From NCBI RefSeq assembly GCF_014647455.2, contig NZ_BMPF01000001.1:248001-312000 (forward strand): a DNA stretch of 64,000 bases, written 5' to 3'. A program made the translations under genes and the position numbers. Source of the stretch: Halarchaeum grantii (GTDB lineage: Archaea; Halobacteriota; Halobacteria; Halobacteriales; Halobacteriaceae). Below, one piece after another: positions 1 to 8,293 of this stretch. Every line of letters begins with the position of its first letter. Position 1 is the first letter of the stretch. The notes beneath the pieces were generated by a model. It did no database searches and was not told the origin of the DNA. It worked only from the letters and a program-made list of their open reading frames with translations.

Positions 1-350
1 CGTACGGGAGCGACCTCGACACCGTCGAGGACTGCCTGCTCGCCGCCGCCGACGCCGTCGGTGACGTCGCCGCGAACCCCTCCCCGCGAGTGCGCTTCCG
101 GGGCTTCGGCGACTCCGGCCTCGACTACGAGCTGCTCGTCTGGGTACGCCACCCGCTCCACGACGCGAAGACCGTCCACGCGCTCAACCGCGAGGTGTAC
201 GCGCGCTTCACGGACGCGGGCGTCGAGATACCCTATCCACAGCGCGTCCTCCACGTGGCGGGCGACGCCGAGGGCGGCGTCGCGGCCGAGTCGGTTCACG
301 CGCCGGACGCCGACGCCGAGGCCGACGCGGAGCGGCCGGGCGCGGCCTGA
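1..350 (+). CDS. Mechanosensitive ion channel (MscS family), C-terminal fragment
   Basis: This is the 3' end of a gene that begins before the window. The open frame (codons from base 3) reads without interruption to TGA at 348-350. The roughly 115 residues seen match the cytoplasmic C-terminal domain of MscS channels: a conserved 'RFRGFGDSGLDYELLVWV' stretch, then 'NREVYARFTDAGVEIPYPQR'. In this family that part forms the vestibule below a tension-gated membrane pore that releases solutes after hypo-osmotic shock, a job that fits a halophile. An acidic, Ala/Asp-rich tail of about 20 residues follows. The membrane helices lie outside the window. It converges with gatA, leaving a 43-base gap. 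Confidence 0.85.
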   Translation, partial: YGSDLDTVEDCLLAAADAVGDVAANPSPRVRFRGFGDSGLDYELLVWVRHPLHDAKTVHALNREVYARFTDAGVEIPYPQRVLHVAGDAEGGVAAESVHAPDADAEADAERPGAA

Positions 351-393
351 GAAACCGGACCGGTGCGAGGAAAAGCGCGTCCGTCGCGGCGCG

Positions 394-1665
394 TCAGCCG
401 AGGAGCGCGGCGGCGTCGATGATCCGCTCCTCGCCGAACTTCGGGCCGACGAGTTGGAGGCCGACCGGGAGGCCGTCGACGTCGCCGGCGGGGACGCTGA
501 TGGCGGGGAGATTCGCGAGGTTCACGGGGACGGTGTTCGCGTCCATGAGGTACATCTGCAGGGGGTCCTCGACGCTCTCGCCGAGTTTCGGCGGGAGGAC
601 GGGCATCGTCGGCGACGCGAGGACGTCGACGGACTCGAAGGCCTCCTCGAAGTCCTGTCGGACCCACGCGCGGGCCTCCTGAGCCTGCTTGTAGTACTTG
701 TCGTGGTAGCCCGCCGAGAGCGCGTAGGTTCCCAGGAGGATGCGGCGCTTCACCTCGTCGCCGAGGTTCTCGGCGCGCGTCTCGGCGAACGACTCGTTCC
801 AGTTGCCCTCGAAGCCACCGGACTCGCCGTAGCGCACGCCGTCGAAGCGCGCGAGGTTCGAGGACGCCTCGCTCATCGCGATGACGTAGTAGGCGGCGAC
901 GCCGTACTCGACGGAGGGGAGGCTGACCGACTCGACCTCGGCACCGGCGTCGCGGTAGGCGTCCAGGGCGTCCTCGAAGGTGGCTTTCACGTCCTCGTCG
1001 GCGCCCTCGACGAGCTCGGTGGGGACGCCGATGGTGAGGCCGTCGACGTCGCCGTTCGCGGCGCCCGCGTAGTCGCTGTCGGCGCCGGCGTCGTGCGTGG
1101 TGGCGTCGTGCTCGTCGGGGCCGGCGATGACGTCGAGGAGCGCGGCGGCGTCCTCGACGCTGTTGGCCAGCGGGCCGATCTGTTCGAGGCTGTTCGCGTA
1201 CGCGACGAGGCCGTAGCGCGAGACGAGGCCGTAGGTGGGCTTGATGCCGACGACGCCGCAGAAGGCGGCGGGACAGCGCACCGACCCTCCGGTATCGCTA
1301 CCGAGTGCGAGGTCGGCTTCGCCGGCGGCGACGGCGGCGGCGGACCCGCCGGATGACCCGCCGGGGACGCGCTCGTCGTCGGCGGGGTTGGTGGTCGCGC
1401 CGAACGCCGACGTCTCGGTGGTGGTACCCATCCCGAACTCGTCCATGTTCGCCTTCCCGACGATGGTCGCGCCGGCGTCCTTCAGCCGGGAAACGACGGT
1501 GGCGTCGTAGGGCGGGACGTAGTCGGCGAGCATGTCGGAGCCGCAGGTTGTGGCGACGCCCTCGGTGGAGATGTTGTCCTTGACGGCGACCGTCCGGCCG
1601 TCGAGCGCGCCCTCGGACGCGCCCTCGATGGACGCCTCGGTGATGAAGGCGTTGTGCGCGCCCAT
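394..1665 (-). CDS. gatA: Glutamyl-tRNA(Gln)/aspartyl-tRNA(Asn) amidotransferase subunit A
   Basis: Amidase subunit of GatCAB, which frees ammonia from glutamine or asparagine and passes it to the GatB site to amidate mischarged tRNA. The amidase-signature Ser-cisSer-Lys triad is complete: Lys29 in 'AVKDN', Ser104 in 'GGSSGGSAAA' and Ser128 in 'GSDTGGSVR'. The 29-104-128 spacing equals the 75 and 24 residue steps of bacterial GatA. At 423 residues it is somewhat shorter than bacterial GatA (about 480) because the N-terminal helix region is short, which is usual in haloarchaea. The start ATG directly abuts the gatC stop, so the two are surely co-transcribed. gatB is not in the window. Confidence 0.95.
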   Translation of the reverse strand: MGAHNAFITEASIEGASEGALDGRTVAVKDNISTEGVATTCGSDMLADYVPPYDATVVSRLKDAGATIVGKANMDEFGMGTTTETSAFGATTNPADDERVPGGSSGGSAAAVAAGEADLALGSDTGGSVRCPAAFCGVVGIKPTYGLVSRYGLVAYANSLEQIGPLANSVEDAAALLDVIAGPDEHDATTHDAGADSDYAGAANGDVDGLTIGVPTELVEGADEDVKATFEDALDAYRDAGAEVESVSLPSVEYGVAAYYVIAMSEASSNLARFDGVRYGESGGFEGNWNESFAETRAENLGDEVKRRILLGTYALSAGYHDKYYKQAQEARAWVRQDFEEAFESVDVLASPTMPVLPPKLGESVEDPLQMYLMDANTVPVNLANLPAISVPAGDVDGLPVGLQLVGPKFGEERIIDAAALLG

Positions 1666-1944
1666 CTACGACACCTTCGGGCCCTTGAAGAACCCGTCCT
1701 CGGTCTCGGGGGCGTTCTCGAGCGCCTCCTCCTGGTCGAGGCTCTCCTCGACGTCGTCGGGGCGCATGACGTTCACGAGCTCCGGCTCCGCCGCCACGTC
1801 CGGAACCTCCTCGAGGGCCTCAAAGTGCTCGAGGATGCCCGCGAACTGGTCGGCGAAGCGCTCGACTTCCTCCTCGTCGAGGTCGACGCGCGCGAGGTCG
1901 GCGACGTGCCGGACCTCATCAGCGTCGACGGCCGAATCGCTCAT
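1666..1944 (-). CDS. gatC: Glutamyl-tRNA(Gln)/aspartyl-tRNA(Asn) amidotransferase subunit C
   Basis: Small (92 residues) scaffold subunit that clamps GatA to GatB. The family pattern is present: an N-terminal helix 'VRHVADLARVDLDEEEVERF', a second helix 'GILEHFEALEEVPDV', and a C-terminal 'ENAPETEDGFFKGPKV' tail. An in-frame upstream extension is Arg-rich and unlike the family, so the ATG at 1942-1944 ('MSDSAVDADEV') is preferred. A TATA-like box about 25 bases upstream supports a leaderless transcript beginning at that ATG. The stop codon touches the gatA start with no spacer. Confidence 0.93.
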   Translation of the reverse strand: MSDSAVDADEVRHVADLARVDLDEEEVERFADQFAGILEHFEALEEVPDVAAEPELVNVMRPDDVEESLDQEEALENAPETEDGFFKGPKVS

Positions 1945-1967
1945 ACTCGACTCGTCGGTCCCGCGCT

Positions 1968-1979
1968 CGTCTAAGCGTT
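1968..1979 (-). promoter_or_regulatory. Putative gatCA promoter (BRE/TATA)
   Basis: On the minus strand the sequence reads 'cgaaacgcttagacg': a purine-rich BRE-like element next to a TTA core centred 25-29 bases before the gatC ATG. This predicts initiation at, or within a few bases of, the start codon. Confidence 0.5.
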
Positions 1980-2072
1980 TCGGAACCCCGCGTCGGAGCC
2001 ATCGCCGCACGCGGCGGCGAGAGCGCCACACGAGGGCGAAAGCCGGCAGGACGCGCCTCGAACGGTCAACAG

Positions 2073-2080
2073 GCTTATCC
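2073..2080 (+). promoter_or_regulatory. Possible tfb promoter TATA element
   Basis: 'gcttatcc' is the only AT-rich haloarchaeal TATA-like octamer in the gatC-tfb gap. It predicts a start near 2101-2105 and a leader of about 55 bases before the preferred ATG at 2158. Alternatively it drives leaderless translation from the GTG at 2101, which would add 19 residues to TFB. Confidence 0.35.
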
Positions 2081-2157
2081 GGTGTCCGCCCGATACGCTA
2101 GTGAATCGTCGTTTTCCCGGCAACGGGAACGGCAATGCGGCCTACGCCTCACACAGT

Positions 2158-3135
2158 ATGAGTGACTCACGCACACGGGAGCGACGGCGGACGGAATCGG
2201 ACGAACAGGAGCGCGAGCGGTCGAGCGAGGACGAACTCGTCTGCCCCGAGTGCGGCGGCGACCTCGTCAGTGACGAACAGCACGGGGAGACGGTCTGCTC
2301 GGAGTGCGGCCTCGTCGTCGAGGAGGACGACATCGACCGCGGGCCCGAGTGGCGGGCGTTCAACTCCCAGGAGAAGGACCAGAAATCGCGCGTCGGGGCG
2401 CCGACGACGAACATGATGCACGACAAGGGCCTCTCGACGAACATCGGCTGGCAGGACAAGGACGCCTACGGCAACTCCCTCTCGAGCCGCCAACGCCAGA
2501 AGATGCAGCGCCTCCGCACCTGGAACGAGCGCTTCCGTACCCGCGACTCGAAGGAGCGGAACCTGAAGCAGGCGCTCGGCGAGATCGAGCGTATGAGCTC
2601 CGCCCTCGGCCTCCCGAAGAACGTCCGGGAGACGGCGTCGGTCATCTATCGCCGCGCGCTCGACGAGGACCTCCTCCCGGGCCGCTCCATCGAGGGCGTC
2701 GCCACCGCCGCACTCTACGCCGCCGCCCGGCAGGCGAACACGCCGCGCTCGCTCGACGAGGTGACGAACGTCTCGCGCGTCGACAAGGACGAGATCGCGC
2801 GCACCTACCGCTACGTCGTCCGCGAGCTCAAACTCGAGATCGCACCCGCCGACCCGACGAGCTACGTCCCGCGATTCGTCAGCGACCTCGACCTCGGTGA
2901 CGAGGTCGAACGCCAGGCCCGCGACCTGCTCGAGGCCGCCAAGGAGAAGGGCATCTACTCCGGGAAGTCGCCGGTCGGCCTCGCCGCCGCTGCGGTCTAC
3001 GCGGCCGGCCTCCTCACGAACGAGCGCGTGACGCAGAACCAGGTGAGCGAGGTGGCGAACATCAGCGAAGTGACCATCCGCAACCGCTATCACGAGCTCT
3101 TAGAGGCCCAAGACGACGTTCCCGTCGAAGCCTGA
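2158..3135 (+). CDS. tfb: Transcription initiation factor IIB (TFB)
   Basis: General archaeal transcription factor that joins TBP at the TATA/BRE element and recruits RNA polymerase. The 325-residue protein has an N-terminal zinc ribbon (Cys29, Cys32, Cys47, Cys50), a B-finger/linker region ('GPEWRAFNSQEKDQKSRVGAPTT') and two cyclin-fold repeats, the second ending in a BRE-binding HTH ('NQVSEVANISEVTIRNRYHEL'). The ATG at 2158 is chosen because the preceding in-frame residues from the GTG at 2101 (Asn/Gly-rich) do not look like TFB. Haloarchaea carry several TFB paralogues; which one this is cannot be read from the sequence. Confidence 0.95.
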   Translation: MSDSRTRERRRTESDEQERERSSEDELVCPECGGDLVSDEQHGETVCSECGLVVEEDDIDRGPEWRAFNSQEKDQKSRVGAPTTNMMHDKGLSTNIGWQDKDAYGNSLSSRQRQKMQRLRTWNERFRTRDSKERNLKQALGEIERMSSALGLPKNVRETASVIYRRALDEDLLPGRSIEGVATAALYAAARQANTPRSLDEVTNVSRVDKDEIARTYRYVVRELKLEIAPADPTSYVPRFVSDLDLGDEVERQARDLLEAAKEKGIYSGKSPVGLAAAAVYAAGLLTNERVTQNQVSEVANISEVTIRNRYHELLEAQDDVPVEA

Positions 3136-3190
3136 TTCTCTCCCGTTCGACTCCGACAGACGTTAGGCCCTCGTGCGTGCCCGCGTAGGT

Positions 3191-3664
3191 ATGGAGACGA
3201 CCCGACACTACACCGCCACCGCCTACATCGTCTGCGACGGGGCGACCGCGCTCCACGAGCACGACCGCCTCGGCCTCTGGTTGCCGCCCGGCGGGCACGT
3301 CGAGCGCGACGAACTCCCGCATCGCGCCGCCGAGCGCGAGGTCCGCGAGGAGACCGGCCTCGACCCGACGCTCCTCCTCGCAGAACCCGAGGTCGAGACC
3401 GGGGTCGTGCGCTCGCTCCCGAAGCCCGCGCACTTCCTCCTCGAGGACATCCACGCCTACGAGGGCGGCGAGGTCGGCCACCAGCACGTCGACTTCGTCT
3501 ACTTCGCCCGCGTGGACTCGCGCGACGTGACGCCGCGGGGCGACGAGCGCGACGCCGAGCACTGGGAGTGGTTCACGCCGGCCGAGTTGGGCGAGGCGGA
3601 CCTCGGCGAGGAGGTCGTCCGCATCGGCCGGGAGGCCATCGCGGCCGTCGAGGGCGAGGAGTAG
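3191..3664 (+). CDS. Nudix hydrolase
   Basis: The 157-residue protein has a complete Nudix box, GX5EX7REUXEEXGU, from 'GGHVERDEL' to 'REVREETGL' at about residues 34-57; its glutamates bind the metal that helps hydrolyse a nucleoside-diphosphate-linked substrate. The substrate cannot be told from sequence. The ATG at 3191 starts 'METTRHYTATAYIV', the usual first strand of the fold; an upstream GTG would add six residues. A weak TATA-like 'cgttaggcc' at 3161 would put transcription initiation almost at the ATG. It stands between tfb and a convergent PHP gene. Confidence 0.88.
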   Translation: METTRHYTATAYIVCDGATALHEHDRLGLWLPPGGHVERDELPHRAAEREVREETGLDPTLLLAEPEVETGVVRSLPKPAHFLLEDIHAYEGGEVGHQHVDFVYFARVDSRDVTPRGDERDAEHWEWFTPAELGEADLGEEVVRIGREAIAAVEGEE

Positions 3665-3676
3665 GGCAGGAGGACC

Positions 3677-4360
3677 TCAGAAGAACTCGCGCAGGCGGTT
3701 CTTCACGCGGCGTTTCGCGCCCCCGGCGGCCTGCCGGAAGCTGATGCGCCACGGCGTGCGCTGGCCCTCGACGCTCGTCCGGCCGGCGCGGACCGCATCG
3801 AGGATGCTCTCGAGGGTGCGCTCGTCGGCGTCGACGCGCGTGACCGCCTGCCCGACCATCTCGGCGATGTGGGCGTCCGAGCCGGCGGTCATCGGGAGGC
3901 CGTGGTCGCGCGCGAACGTCTCGGCCTGCCGGTTCGCGCGCCCGGTGAGGAGCCGGGAGTTGTAGACTTCGATGGCGTCCGCGGACGCGAGCGTCTCGCG
4001 CGTGACGTTCGCGGCGACGCCGCTCCGGGACTCCTGGAAGGGGTGGGGGACGACGGCGATGCCGCCCGCGTCGCGGATCGCCTCGAGCGTCTCCCCGAAG
4101 GGGCGACCCGCCGGCACGGGCTCCTCGATGCCGAGCGCGAGGACGTGGCCGGCGGCGCTCGTCACCTCCATGCCCGGGATGCCGACGAGGCCGTAGTCGG
4201 GCGCGAGTTCGGCGGCGCGGGCGCTGGCGTCGTACTCGTCGTGGTCGGTCACGGCGAGCGCGTCCAGCCCGACGGCGGCGGCCTGCTCGAGGAGCATCTC
4301 GACCGGGTCGCGGCCGTCGTAGGAGAGCGACGAGTGGGAGTGGAGCTCGACCGACAGCAC
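3677..4360 (-). CDS. PHP-domain metal-dependent phosphoesterase
   Basis: A 228-residue PHP protein of the TrpH/YciV type, probably a phosphoesterase or exonuclease acting on nucleotides or short nucleic acids. Metal ligands sit in the four expected motifs: 'ELHSHSS' (HxH), 'VTDHDEYD', 'VVPHPF' and 'GSDAHI'. The start is taken as the GTG at 4358-4360 because PHP folds begin just before the HxH strand; an upstream ATG would add 31 unrelated residues. The C-terminus is basic ('KRRVKNRLREFF'). A clear paralogue lies at 16950-17702, sharing 'AxxAPDYGLVGxPGxEV' and 'DAIEVYNS'-like segments. Divergent from the small membrane-protein cassette at 4474. Confidence 0.85.
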   Translation of the reverse strand: MLSVELHSHSSLSYDGRDPVEMLLEQAAAVGLDALAVTDHDEYDASARAAELAPDYGLVGIPGMEVTSAAGHVLALGIEEPVPAGRPFGETLEAIRDAGGIAVVPHPFQESRSGVAANVTRETLASADAIEVYNSRLLTGRANRQAETFARDHGLPMTAGSDAHIAEMVGQAVTRVDADERTLESILDAVRAGRTSVEGQRTPWRISFRQAAGGAKRRVKNRLREFF

Positions 4361-4473
4361 GGACGGCGCTTCGGTACGCGGCGGCAAAAACACGCCGGTC
4401 TCGTCGCAACAATTACGTGACCCCGACACCTCGCGGGGAATATGCATCAGCACGGAGACAGGACTGGTCGGCG

Positions 4474-4782
4474 ATGACGGCCGCCGCCACGCCGACGGCC
4501 GTCCTCGTCGGCCTCCTCCTCAACCTCCAGTTGATACTGAGCGCGGTCGCGTTCGTCCTCTCGCTGATCGCGTATCGCGGCTACGCGGGGACGCCGTGGG
4601 GGCGCGTCCTCGAACCGATTCCGGTGCTCCTCGCGAGCATCCTCGTGACGACCGGCATCGAGGGAGCCGTCCCCGAAGCGACGTACCTCCTCGTGTCGGC
4701 GGTCTGCTGGACCGTCACGACGGGCGCCGTGGTGCTCTCGACGTACCGAATCACGACGCTTCGGCGGGGGGCGAGCCGATGA
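4474..4782 (+). CDS. Small membrane protein, first gene of an overlapping three-gene cassette
   Basis: 102 residues with three hydrophobic segments (about 8-32, 45-63 and 68-90) and a basic C-terminal end ('TYRITTLRRGASR'). It resembles the short haloarchaeal membrane proteins often found beside regulators (compare 19498-19764), but I cannot assign a function. The ATG at 4474 is preferred to the GTG at 4417; a TATA-like 'aatatgca' at about 4439 would place initiation close to it. Its TGA overlaps the ATG of the next gene (ATGA), so the cassette is likely translationally coupled. Confidence 0.7.
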   Translation: MTAAATPTAVLVGLLLNLQLILSAVAFVLSLIAYRGYAGTPWGRVLEPIPVLLASILVTTGIEGAVPEATYLLVSAVCWTVTTGAVVLSTYRITTLRRGASR

Positions 4783-5147
4783 CGCTCCTCGAAACCGCCA
4801 CGTTCGCGGTGTTCGGGGTGCAGGTGGTCGTCGTGGTCGGGTGTGCGCTCGTGCTCGGCGCCGTCCTCGCGCGCTCCGCCGACACCTTCCTCTATCCGGA
4901 GGGCGTCCGGTGGCTCACCACGACGCTCGCCGCGCTCGCGCTCGGCGCCACGCTCGACCTCGCACAGATGGCCGAGGTCTGGCGCCCGCGCGCGCTGGAG
5001 ATTCTCGCGCAGTCCGGCTACGCGCTCGCCGCGACGCTCGCCGTCGGCGCGATGTGGTACTTCGCGCGCGACTTCGTCCGGACGGACGACCGATTCGAGC
5101 CGGTGGACGAGGTCGAGGACGACGCGGGAGGGTTCGAGGATGCCTGA
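4779..5147 (+). CDS. Small membrane protein, second gene of the cassette
   Basis: 122 residues, three predicted membrane segments (about 8-30, 45-62 and 77-95) and an acidic tail ('DEVEDDAGGFEDA') that should be cytoplasmic if the positive-inside rule holds. Family not recognised. It starts inside the previous stop (ATGA) and its end overlaps the next gene by eight bases, so the three genes at 4474-5661 very likely form one transcript and possibly one membrane complex. Confidence 0.72.
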   Translation: MTLLETATFAVFGVQVVVVVGCALVLGAVLARSADTFLYPEGVRWLTTTLAALALGATLDLAQMAEVWRPRALEILAQSGYALAATLAVGAMWYFARDFVRTDDRFEPVDEVEDDAGGFEDA

Positions 5148-5661
5148 CGGCCCACCCATCCACCCGCCCGAATCGGGCTCGCAGGTGCTCGCCGCGCTCC
5201 CCCCGCACGGGCGGGCGCTCGCCCACCTCCCGGAGTCGGCGTTCGAGAACCTGCTCGTCGTGCAGACGAACGGGGCGCCGGGGCGAACGGAGAGCGCCGT
5301 CAGGGAGCGCGGCTACGACCCGCGACGCGTCGGCGTCATCCCCGTCACGGGCTCGGACGTCAGCTACGACGGCCCGCTCTGGGTCGCCGACCGCGTGCGT
5401 CCGAGCGACCTGACCGGGCTCAGCATCCAGTTCTCGAACGCACTCTCGTACGTCGACTCGGGCGGGTGGGTGGTCTTCGACGACCTCAGCACGCTCTCGA
5501 TGTACACGGACGCGGAGCAGCTCTACCGGTTCGTCTCCACGCTCGTGAACGCGACCCGGGAGGCCGACGCGACCGGCCTCTACCGCGTGACGAACGGCGT
5601 GATGGACGACGGCGTCGCGGCGTCGATTCGCGGGACGATGGACGCCGCCGTCGAGCGCTGA
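5140..5661 (+). CDS. Degenerate KaiC/RecA-like protein (resembles DUF7504)
   Basis: 173 residues. The layout resembles a RecA/KaiC core that has lost its P-loop: a 'NLLVVQTNGAP' strand near residue 34, then 'RVGVIPVTG', 'DLTGLSIQFSNAL', and a Walker-B-like strand 'GGWVVFDDLSTLSMYTD' followed by 'EQLYRFVSTLV'. No GxxxxGK[ST] is present, so ATP hydrolysis is doubtful. From memory this matches the haloarchaeal DUF7504 family, whose function is unknown. Being coupled to two membrane proteins suggests a soluble partner docking on a membrane complex; that is inference. Confidence 0.65.
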   Translation: MPDGPPIHPPESGSQVLAALPPHGRALAHLPESAFENLLVVQTNGAPGRTESAVRERGYDPRRVGVIPVTGSDVSYDGPLWVADRVRPSDLTGLSIQFSNALSYVDSGGWVVFDDLSTLSMYTDAEQLYRFVSTLVNATREADATGLYRVTNGVMDDGVAASIRGTMDAAVER

Positions 5662-5691
5662 GCGCGCCCCGTCGCCCGCACGAACGTGCAT

Positions 5692-5708
5692 ATGGAAACG
5701 CATTAATG
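5692..5708 (+). promoter_or_regulatory. purL promoter (BRE + TATA)
   Basis: 'ggaaacgcattaatgg' combines a purine-rich BRE ('gaaacg') with a TATA core ('attaat') centred about 29 bases before the purL ATG, fitting a leaderless or nearly leaderless mRNA. Confidence 0.6.
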
Positions 5709-5732
5709 GCCCCTATCGGTACACGTAGTTGA

Positions 5733-7871
5733 ATGACTCTCGCCGAGTCGGACCGCGAACGCGTCGTCGGCGAACTGGGCCGGGATCCGACGCGCGCCGA
5801 GGCCGCGCTGTTCGAGAACCTCTGGAGTGAGCACTGTGCGTACCGCTCGTCGCTACCCCTGCTCTCCGCCTTCGACTCGGAGAGCGAGGAGGTCGTGATC
5901 GGGCCCGGGGACGACGCCGCCGTCGTCGAAGTGGGGGAGGACGTCTACGCCACCTTCGGCGTCGAGTCCCACAACCACCCCTCGTACGTCGACCCGTTCG
6001 ACGGCGCCGCCACCGGCGTCGGAGGCATCGTCCGGGACACCCTCTCGATGGGCGCGTACCCGGTCGCGCTCGCCGACTGCCTCTACTTCGGCGACTTCGA
6101 GCGCGAGCACTCGCGCTACCTCCTCGAGGGGGTCGTCGAGGGCATCAGCCACTACGGGAACGCCATCGGCGTCCCCACCGTCGCGGGGAGCACCTCCTTC
6201 CACGAGGGCTACGAGGGCAACCCGCTCGTGAACGTCGCCTGCGTCGGCCTCCTCAGTCCCGACCGCCTCGTCACCGCCGAAGCCCAGCGCCCCGGCAACC
6301 GACTCCTCCTCGTCGGCAACAGCACGGGCCGCGACGGCCTCGGGGGCGCGTCCTTCGCCTCCGAGGACCTCGCGGAGGACGCCGAGACCGAGGACCGCCC
6401 CGCCGTACAGGTCGGCGACCCCTACGCGGAGAAGCGCCTCATCGAGGCGAACGAGGAACTCGTCGACGCCGGCCTCGTCGTCTCCGCGCGCGACCTCGGC
6501 GCCGCCGGCTTAGGGGGTGCGTCCTGCGAGCTCGTCGCGAAGGGCCACCTCGGCTGTCGGCTCACCCTCGACGACGTCCACCAGCGCGAACCCGGGATGA
6601 ACGAGACCGAGATCCTCCTCGCCGAGTCCCAAGAGCGCATGGTCTACGAGGTCGCGCCCGGAAACGTCGAGGCCGTCGCCGAGGTCGCCGAGAAGTACGA
6701 CCTCGGCTGCTCGGACATCGGTGAAGTCACCGCCGACGGCCGCTACGTCTGCGAGTTCGACGGCGACGTCGTCGTCGACGCGCCCGCAGAGTTCCTCGCC
6801 GACGGCGCGCCCCTGAACGACCTCCCGATGACGGAGCCGGAGACGCCCGCGACCGACTACGACCTGCCCGCGCTCGCGGACGCGTTCGAGGCCGTCGTCG
6901 CCAGCCCGAACGCCGCCTCGAAGCGCTGGGTCTACCGGCAGTACGACCACGAGGTCGGTGCGCGCACCGCCGTCCGGCCCGGCGAGGACGGCGCGCTCCT
7001 CGCGCTCCACGAACTCGCCGACGCCGGCGTCGACACCGCCGACGCGCCCGGCATCGCGCTCGCTGCAGGCGCGAACCCGAACTGGACGGCCTGCGAGCCC
7101 TACGCGGGCGCCTACGCCACCGCCGTCGAGAACGCGACGAACCTCGCCGCCGTCGGCGCCACCCCGGTCGCCGCTGTCGACTGCCTCAACGGCGGGAACC
7201 CCGAGAAGGCCGACGTCTACGGCGGGTTCGGCGCGATGGTCGAGGGGCTCGCGGACGGCTGTCGCGACCTCTCCGTGCCCGTGGTCGGCGGGAACGTCTC
7301 GCTCTACAACGACTCGAACGCGGGGCCGATCCCGCCGACGCCGACGCTCGCCGTCCTCGGCACTACCGACTCGCTGGACGCGCCCGGCACCGCCTTCGCG
7401 GGCGGCGGGACGCTCCTCCTCGTCGGCGGCCACGACGAGGGACTCGGCGGCTCCGAACTCCTCGCCGAGTTCGGCGGCACCGACGCCTTCCCCGACCTCC
7501 CCGGGGACGCCGGGGCCGTCGTCGACGCGCTCGCCGCCGTCGCGGGCGACGACCACACCACGGCCGTCCACGACGTCAGCGACGGCGGCCTCGCCGTCGC
7601 GCTCGCCGAAGGCCTCACCGAGTCCGCGGGCGCGGCCGTCGCGGTGCCGTCGCTCGACGCGCTCTTCTCCGAGGCCCCGGGTCGCGCCGTCGTCGAGACG
7701 ACCGACCCCGAGGGCGTGAAAGCGGCGTTCGACGGCGTCGCAGACGTCGTCGAACTCGGCGAAAGCGACGCCTCCGGCACGCTCACGCTCGACGTGGGCG
7801 AAGAGACGGTCGCGTACGACCACGCCGACGTCGCGGCGTTCCGCGAGACCATCGCGGCGGCGATGGACTGA
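5733..7871 (+). CDS. purL: Phosphoribosylformylglycinamidine synthase subunit PurL
   Basis: 712-residue synthetase of de novo purine synthesis (FGAR + ATP + ammonia to FGAM); ammonia comes from separate PurQ with PurS, neither in the window. It has the small-PurL architecture of two AIR-synthase-like halves. The N-terminal half carries 'LWSEHCAYRSS', 'GVESHNHPSYVDPFDGAATGVGG' (part quoted) with the conserved histidines, and 'DLGAAGLGGA'; the C-terminal half has 'GGNPEKADVY', 'VVGGNVSLYND' and 'DVSDGGLAVALAE'. Length is normal for the archaeal/Gram-positive form. Single gene behind its own promoter. Confidence 0.96.
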   Translation: MTLAESDRERVVGELGRDPTRAEAALFENLWSEHCAYRSSLPLLSAFDSESEEVVIGPGDDAAVVEVGEDVYATFGVESHNHPSYVDPFDGAATGVGGIVRDTLSMGAYPVALADCLYFGDFEREHSRYLLEGVVEGISHYGNAIGVPTVAGSTSFHEGYEGNPLVNVACVGLLSPDRLVTAEAQRPGNRLLLVGNSTGRDGLGGASFASEDLAEDAETEDRPAVQVGDPYAEKRLIEANEELVDAGLVVSARDLGAAGLGGASCELVAKGHLGCRLTLDDVHQREPGMNETEILLAESQERMVYEVAPGNVEAVAEVAEKYDLGCSDIGEVTADGRYVCEFDGDVVVDAPAEFLADGAPLNDLPMTEPETPATDYDLPALADAFEAVVASPNAASKRWVYRQYDHEVGARTAVRPGEDGALLALHELADAGVDTADAPGIALAAGANPNWTACEPYAGAYATAVENATNLAAVGATPVAAVDCLNGGNPEKADVYGGFGAMVEGLADGCRDLSVPVVGGNVSLYNDSNAGPIPPTPTLAVLGTTDSLDAPGTAFAGGGTLLLVGGHDEGLGGSELLAEFGGTDAFPDLPGDAGAVVDALAAVAGDDHTTAVHDVSDGGLAVALAEGLTESAGAAVAVPSLDALFSEAPGRAVVETTDPEGVKAAFDGVADVVELGESDASGTLTLDVGEETVAYDHADVAAFRETIAAAMD

Positions 7872-7918
7872 CGGCGACGACGGCCGCCTTTTTGCCGCTC
7901 GGCGACGCGAGAGTCGGC

Positions 7919-8293
7919 ATGGCACGCTGGAGGGACACGGACTCGGCGACGCGAACGCTCGCGTGGGCCGTCGGCATCGCGCTCCTCGTCACCGGCTACG
8001 TCCACGTCGGCGTCTGGGGCGGGGCGCTCCCCGCGTTCGCGCCCGCCGACCTCGTGGGCGGCGCACTCGGCGGTCTCGCGGGCGGAATCGTCCTCGCGTT
8101 CGCGGAGGCGCGCGAGGGACTCCCCGCCGCCACGGGCGCGTGGCTCGTCCTCCTTCTCACGCTCTGCGTCGGGTACGTCGCGGGCGCCGCCCTCGCACCG
8201 TCGGCGGCGCTCGCGCTCGTCGTCGCGGCGTGGGCGACCGCGCTCGGCGGCGCGCTCCTCAGAGCCCGAACGCGAGCGGGAGGACGTACGTGA
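7919..8293 (+). CDS. Hypothetical four-helix membrane protein
   Basis: 124 residues with four hydrophobic segments (about 13-32, 43-60, 67-87 and 90-110), Ala/Gly/Leu-rich, ending in basic 'RARTRAGGRT'. Family not recognised. The ATG at 7919 is used; a T-rich 'gcctttttgcc' at 7886 lies about 28 bases before it and may serve both as a purL terminator tract and as a TATA-like element. Its last 35 bases overlap the antisense small gene at 8259-8393. Confidence 0.6.
   Translation: MARWRDTDSATRTLAWAVGIALLVTGYVHVGVWGGALPAFAPADLVGGALGGLAGGIVLAFAEAREGLPAATGAWLVLLLTLCVGYVAGAALAPSAALALVVAAWATALGGALLRARTRAGGRT

Noticed and set aside
2101-2157. GTG at 2101 as the TFB start
   Set aside because: The extra 19 residues (Asn/Gly-rich) are not TFB-like. 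It remains possible for a leaderless mRNA, so 5'-end mapping would settle it.
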